Assembly: GCA_949752735.1 (NCBI GenBank)
Contig: OX457036.1
Span: 83,860,991-83,924,990, forward strand
From: Lumbricus terrestris
Lineage: Eukaryota; Annelida; Clitellata; Crassiclitellata; Lumbricidae
DNA: 64,000 bases
Reading direction: 5' to 3'
Positions 58,000 to 64,000 of this stretch are shown here, piece after piece (within the stretch, counting starts at the first letter, position 1; each line of letters opens with the position of its first letter). The position numbers and the translations under genes are program-made. The notes under the pieces are model-generated. The model did no database searches and was not told where the DNA came from. It saw only the letters and a list, made by a program, of their open reading frames with translations.

Positions 58000-58832
58000 G
58001 TTGCGGGATATGTTGCCCATCGTAACTTCATTTCGTAGACTCCTTGTTCAGGAACTCCTAACATAGTGGCACTACCATCTACAGTGCATGGATGGGAACA
58101 CGTCGGTGTGTCTGAATGACTGCGTGAGCTAGCCAAAGGTCACTCTTCTACATGTAGTTATCCAGAACTAGTAGTTCTGAACTACTTTGGCCTATTCATA
58201 GAATGACAGTTTCGTTGTACTCACAGCGCTTTGAGGAATTAGAAGGTGCTATGGTGTCTTCTGTCTAGCTGCATGCACTCATACAATTTAGCATTAGTTT
58301 ATGTCGCCACAAAGAAACAGGCAACGCAGCTTTTACTTTAGGAATGCTAACTGAAAAATATTGCTCTTAATTTTAAAAGAACTGAAAATTGCTAGAAAAA
58401 TTAAGAACTACGGTGCATTATGATTAAAGGATTCAGAAGGATAAAATCATAAAGAACTACCGCTAAGAAATTATTTTGATCCAAGTTTTAACAGACCTGA
58501 ATAGCTATCGTAAGTGTTTCGTATGCTTTTTGTAAGTAGGCCTCTAGGCCTACATCTAGGTTCCTCTTGTATTGATAGCCCGACTAAACACTGGAAAGAT
58601 GCAGCTCATCTGGTTTGGAAGCCGCGGGTAGGTATCTAGGAGTCGATCTGACAAATCTACAGCATCGCTTTCCTGGCGTTACTTTAGCTACCACTGTGCA
58701 GGATTTGGGTATGGCCCTGCAACCCCGCAATTTACCCTTTCAGAACACATGAGGAATTTTTGTCGCACGTTCTTCTATCATCTTCGCCAGATTCGCCTGG
58801 TGCGTCGCTCACTTACAACTAAAGCCGCCGCA
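58000..58832. other. Downstream sequence paralogous to 22100-22990
   Basis: Aligns with copy A at moderate identity. No gene or transposon terminus recognised. It forms the diverged first part of the expanded repeat region. Confidence 0.5.
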
Positions 58833-61800
58833 GCTCTCGATACATGCATTCATATACACCAGAGTTGATTTTGGCAGTGCAATGATGCAATCTATGCGGG
58901 CTTAACCCTATCGCTCACTAATCAGTTATACAATCTGTCGTTGATAACGTGATTAGCGGCACAACAAAGTTCAGGCGTATTATTATCAAGAATTGTACGT
59001 GATGAACTGCACTGCCCATGTAAAATGCATTGAGTTCACGATTCTAATGTTCACGCATAGGCCTAATAGCTAATTGCCTGACAGCAGTAACAGGCCAAGT
59101 CCCGATTTATCTCATGGAGCTATAATGAGTGAGTCGCTGCTATTCGTTCCGGTCGTAGATTCCTTCGATCTGTCACGAAATGTGACCTAGGCTACCTAGC
59201 TGCCTCTTTGGCTTGAACTTCCACAGTGCTGCATGAAAGTGCCGCTGTGGTCGGTCCAACAATAGGCTACTTACATGGAGCCACATTTATAAAAGAAAGA
59301 AAAAATCAGAGTCGCTCTCTGCGCCAGCATACATGATGTTTGATATTAAGAAAGGAAGTTCGTCGGAAAGAAAGACAATGCCCATAAACTATGAGAATCG
59401 CTTGTTGTTAGTCCCACCATACACATGGAAACCATCCACAGATAGTATATCATGTTCAGAGTTTATGGACCAGGTGCTGCTGGTATGATGCGTTGGCGAT
59501 CGGTAGTTTCCACGGCACACTACTTCGTCACCAGTCATAGATTCCTCACTGGTCTGAAGATGACGCACATCCGGTTATCCATCGAGTCATTGAACTCATA
59601 TTAAAAGTATCGTCCCATTGCAGTAACTGACTATACTGTTGTCGTAGAAACAACCCACGTACTGATCCTTTGTTGTAGCCTGTTCGGTGGTTGGCAGATC
59701 GCAACGCTACCAGTAGGCTAGTAGCTACAACGGTCCAAGTCACTTCGTCATGAAGTAAATTACCTCACTGCATGTAGGCCTACATGTAGGCTTGTTGCTG
59801 TTTAACGACTTTATGTCATATCCAAGATGATCAGTGTCGCCCTCCTCCTTTCCCCAGGCTTGGGGCTGGCATTGTCAAAGTACAAACAGTGGCGTAGTTT
59901 CTACAGGTATAGGCCTACACACCTTCTTTTATGCGACACTTGAATATATAAAAGCCCCTTCCCCTCTTGCATTCGATTATGTAAGCAAAACTAAACGCGG
60001 CAGTCGACGTGCCCAGAGCATGCGCATTACGCATGACTTATTCTTTCACTTCCTGTTATACTTCTGTCACCATTCCAATTCTAGTTTACGTCGCCACAAA
60101 GAAGCAGGCAACGCAGCTTTTACTTTAAGAATACTTACTGAAAAATATTCTCTTAATTTTAAAAGAACTGAAAATTGATAGAAAAATTATGAATTGCGGT
60201 AGACTACATTAAAAGATTCAATAGGATAAATCATAAAAAAAACTACATCTAAGAAATGATTTTGATCCAAGTTTTAACAGACCTGAATAGCTAACGTAAG
60301 TGTTTCGTATGTTTTTGTAAGTAGGCCTATAGACCTACATCTAGGTTCCTCTTGTATTAATAGCCAGACTAAACACTGCGAAGATGCAGCTCATCTGGTT
60401 TGGAAGTCGCGGGTAGGTAGGCCTATCTAGGAGTCGATATGCCAAATCTGCAGCATCACTTTCCAGGCTTTATTTTAGCTGTCACTGTGCGGGATTTTGG
60501 TATGACCCTGTTCTCCGCAATTGACCCTTTCAGAACACGCGAGGAATGTATGTCGCACGTTCTTCTGTCATCTTCGCCAGATGCGCTTGGTGCGTCGCTC
60601 ACTTACAACTAAAGCCGCCGCAACTCTCGATACATGCATTCATATACACCAGAGTTGATTTTGGCAGTGCAATGATGCAATCTATGCGGGCTTAACCCTA
60701 TCGCTCACTAATCAGTTATACAATCTGTCGTTGATAACGTGATTAGCGGCACAACAAAGTTCAGGCGTATTATTATCAAGAATTGTACGTGATGAACTGC
60801 ACTGCCCATGTAAAATGCATTGAGTTCACGATTCTAATGTTCACGCATAGGCCTAATAGCTAATTGCCTGACAGCAGTAACAGGCCAAGTCCCGATTTAT
60901 CTCATGGAGCTATAATGAGTGAGTCGCTGCTATTCGTTCCGGTCGTAGATTCCTTCGATCTGTCACGAAATGTGACCTAGGCTACCTAGCTGCCTCTTTG
61001 GCTTGAACTTCCACAGTGCTGCATGAAAGTGCCGCTGTGGTCGGTCCAACAATAGGCTACTTACATGGAGCCACATTTATAAAAGAAAGAAAAAATCAGA
61101 GTCGCTCTCTGCGCCAGCATACATGATGTTTGATATTAAGAAAGGAAGTTCGTCGGAAAGAAAGACAATGCCCATAAACTATGAGAATCGCTTGTTGTTA
61201 GTCCCACCATACACATGGAAACCATCCACAGATAGTATATCATGTTCAGAGTTTATGGACCAGGTGCTGCTGGTATGATGCGTTGGCGATCGGTAGTTTC
61301 CACGGCACACTACTTCGTCACCAGTCATAGATTCCTCACTGGTCTGAAGATGACGCACATCCGGTTATCCATCGAGTCATTGAACTCATATTAAAAGTAT
61401 CGTCCCATTGCAGTAACTGACTATACTGTTGTCGTAGAAACAACCCACGTACTGATCCTTTGTTGTAGCCTGTTCGGTGGTTGGCAGATCGCAACGCTAC
61501 CAGTAGGCTAGTAGCTACAACGGTCCAAGTCACTTCGTCATGAAGTAAATTACCTCACTGCATGTAGGCCTACATGTAGGCTTGTTGCTGTTTAACGACT
61601 TTATGTCATATCCAAGATGATCAGTGTCGCCCTCCTCCTTTCCCCAGGCTTGGGGCTGGCATTGTCAAAGTACAAACAGTGGCGTAGTTTCTACAGGTAT
61701 AGGCCTACACACCTTCTTTTATGCGACACTTGAATATATAAAAGCCCCTTCCCCTCTTGCATTCGATTATGTAAGCAAAACTAAACGCGGCAGTCGACGT

Positions 61801-62769
61801 GCCCAGAGCATGCGCATTACGCATGACTTATTCTTTCACTTCCTGTTATACTTCTGTCACCATTCCAATTCTAGTTTACGTCGCCACAAAGAAGCAGGCA
61901 ACGCAGCTTTTACTTTAAGAATACTTACTGAAAAATATTCTCTTAATTTTAAAAGAACTGAAAATTGATAGAAAAATTATGAATTGCGGTAGACTACATT
62001 AAAAGATTCAATAGGATAAATCATAAAAAAACTACATCTAAGAAATGATTTTGATCCAAGTTTTAACAGACCTGAATAGCTAACGTAAGTGTTTCGTATG
62101 TTTTTGTAAGTAGGCCTATAGACCTACATCTAGGTTCCTCTTGTATTAATAGCCAGACTAAACACTGCGAAGATGCAGCTCATCTGGTTTGGAAGTCGCG
62201 GGTAGGTAGGCCTATCTAGGAGTCGATATGCCAAATCTGCAGCATCACTTTCCAGGCTTTATTTTAGCTGTCACTGTGCGGGATTTTGGTATGACCCTGT
62301 TCTCCGCAATTGACCCTTTCAGAACACGCGAGGAATGTATGTCGCACGTTCTTCTGTCATCTTCGCCAGATGCGCTTGGTGCGTCGCTCACTTACAACTA
62401 AAGCCGCCGCAACTCTCGATACATGCATTCATATACACCAGAGTTGATTTTGGCAGTGCAATGATGCAATCTATGCGGGCTTAACCCTATCGCTCACTAA
62501 TCAGTTATACAATCTGTCGTTGATAACGTGATTAGCGGCACAACAAAGTTCAGGCGTATTATTATCAAGAATTGTACGTGATGAACTGCACTGCCCATGT
62601 AAAATGCATTGAGTTCACGATTCTAATGTTCACGCATAGGCCTAATAGCTAATTGCCTGACAGCAGTAACAGGCCAAGTCCCGATTTATCTCATGGAGCT
62701 ATAATGAGTGAGTCGCTGCTATTCGTTCCGGTCGTAGATTCCTTCGATCTGTCACGAAATGTGACCTAG
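58833..62769. repeat. Tandem duplication, 1,790-bp period, nearly perfect
   Basis: 58833-60980 and 60623-62769 read the same by eye apart from one base in an A run (60231-60242 against 62022-62031). For example the frames 59546-59743 and 61336-61533, and 59834-60178 and 61624-61968, are identical. Copy A has one unit. Those frames are not supported as genes. Confidence 0.93.
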
Positions 62770-63102
62770 CTTCTTCTATGGCTTGAACTTCCACATCAGT
62801 GCTGCATGAAAGTTTCGCTGTTGTCGATCCATCTTCATGGATTACTTATATGGCGCCACAATTATTTTAAAAACCAACAAATCAGAGTCGCTACCTGCGC
62901 CAGCATACATGATGATTGATATTAAAAACGGAAGTGTCGTCGGTAAGAAAAGTAATGCACAGAAACTATGAGAATAGCTTGTCATTAGTCCAACCACGCA
63001 CATCGAACCCATCCACAGTATCCACAGAGAGCATCGTGTTAGAGTCTACGGACCAAGTGTTGATAGTATGAAGCAACGGTGAACGGTAGCGTCCACAAGT
63101 TA

Positions 63103-64000
63103 GCTCTGGACTGGTTTAAAAGCTATTTGAACAGTCGTTATCAACAAGCCTCTCTGATCTTAAACTAATTTTCTTTGGTGTACCTCAAGGATCCATACTC
63201 GTACCTCTGTTATTTTTAATCTACATTAATGACCTACCTAACTCATCGACTCTTCTACACTATTTCCTTTTTGCAGATGATACTAATGCCTTCATATCTC
63301 ATGCTTCGTATGACCATCTAATATCACTTGTAAATGAGGAATTGTCCCTAGCCAATGATTGGTTTAGGGCTAACAAGTTGTCACTAAATTTGTCAAAAAC
63401 TAACTATATTTTATTTAGAACCTGTAAAAAATTAATTCCAAATTCGAAGAGGGAAATTATAATTGATGGCACAATAATTCCTTCTGTTTCATCAACAAAA
63501 TTCCTTGGAGTTCACACAGATCAACATTTAAAATGGAACACACATATCCTAGAAATTACTAAGAAAATCTCAAAAAGCATAGGAATACTCAGAAGAATAT
63601 CTTATTTGCTTCCACCACATGTTCTGCGGCAATTATATTCTACGTTAATCCACCCTTACTTAACATACTGCAATTTCATCTGGACTTCCACCTATGACAC
63701 CCACTTGACCAGTCTTAGAACACTCCAGAAGATGGCTATAAGAATTATCACTAAGTCTCCGTACAATGCCCATACAAAGTCTTTATTTTTTTAGAACAAA
63801 ATCTCTTAAATATAACCCAAATAAGAACAGCCCAAACCCTGGAATTTATGTATAAATTTAATAACAACCTACTACCTACTGCCTTTACAGACTACTTTCC
63901 TACAGTCAAACACACTCATCTTACTAGAACTGATCGGGACTATAATAGTGTTTATCCAAGAACTAACATACGGAAATTCTCCATTAAATATCAAGGTCCA
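63103..64000 (+). mobile_element. LINE reverse-transcriptase fragment (copy B, runs off window)
   Basis: The same LINE as 23740-24529 and 28665 onward, here not split. FADDTN lies at 63270-63287, then LSLNLSKTNYILFRT, STKFLGVHTD, HPYLTYCNFIWTSTYD and LQKMAIRIITKSP. A frameshift lies near 63160 and another near 63790. It fixes the state before the foldback insertion. Confidence 0.88.

Noticed and set aside
59834..61968. Pair of identical 114-codon frames (and the 65-codon minus-strand pair)
   Set aside because: Identity comes from the recent 1,790-bp tandem duplication. The copy A unit does not keep the frames, and no domain or splice context supports them.

Overview
The window looks like nuclear DNA from a marine invertebrate animal. 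It is AT-rich, genes are split into short exons by long introns, transposon remnants are dense, and the palindrome TAGGCCTA recurs at very high frequency. The domain style (WSC plus EGF in a single-pass receptor) and the repeat style suggest an echinoderm or related deuterostome, but the species is an inference with low confidence. There is no bacterial-style gene organisation, rRNA gene, CRISPR array or intact RNA gene.

The backbone is a direct tandem segmental duplication. Copy A runs from before position 1 to about 29 kb. Copy B runs from before 32.42 kb to beyond the window end. Each copy carries the same plus-strand gene. It encodes a putative type I membrane receptor with a WSC domain, a MEGF/Draper-type EGF module, a second WSC domain, a second MEGF-type EGF module, a third EGF, a calcium-binding EGF, one transmembrane helix and a short cytoplasmic tail with tyrosine motifs (YxxL, ten residues, YxxL; NPxY in copy A only). 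All exon phases join without a break: 454 visible residues in copy A, whose 5' end is cut by the window edge, and 478 visible residues in copy B. No signal-peptide exon could be identified for either. Copy B has a 1.2-kb hAT-type insertion inside its first EGF coding exon.

Because the two copies align along their length, each mobile element present in only one copy can be seen against an empty site in the other. This gives exact ends and target duplications for many hAT elements (8-bp duplications), mariner-like elements (TA), a TTAA-type element, Helitron-like units without target duplication, and several 5'-truncated LINE fragments. Shared elements predate the duplication; unshared ones follow it.

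Between and after the genes: 20-24.5 kb and 54.9-63.1 kb are paralogous downstream sequence, followed in each copy by the same LINE reverse-transcriptase fragment. In copy A that LINE is split at 24.53 kb by a 4.1-kb foldback element made mostly of inverted minisatellite arrays (67-bp units), flanked by an 8-bp duplication, with the intact empty site in copy B. In copy B the downstream sequence has expanded by a near-perfect tandem repeat with a 1,790-bp period. The segment 29-32.4 kb separates the two genes and holds trinucleotide repeats and tRNA-derived SINE-like heads, but no recognisable gene.
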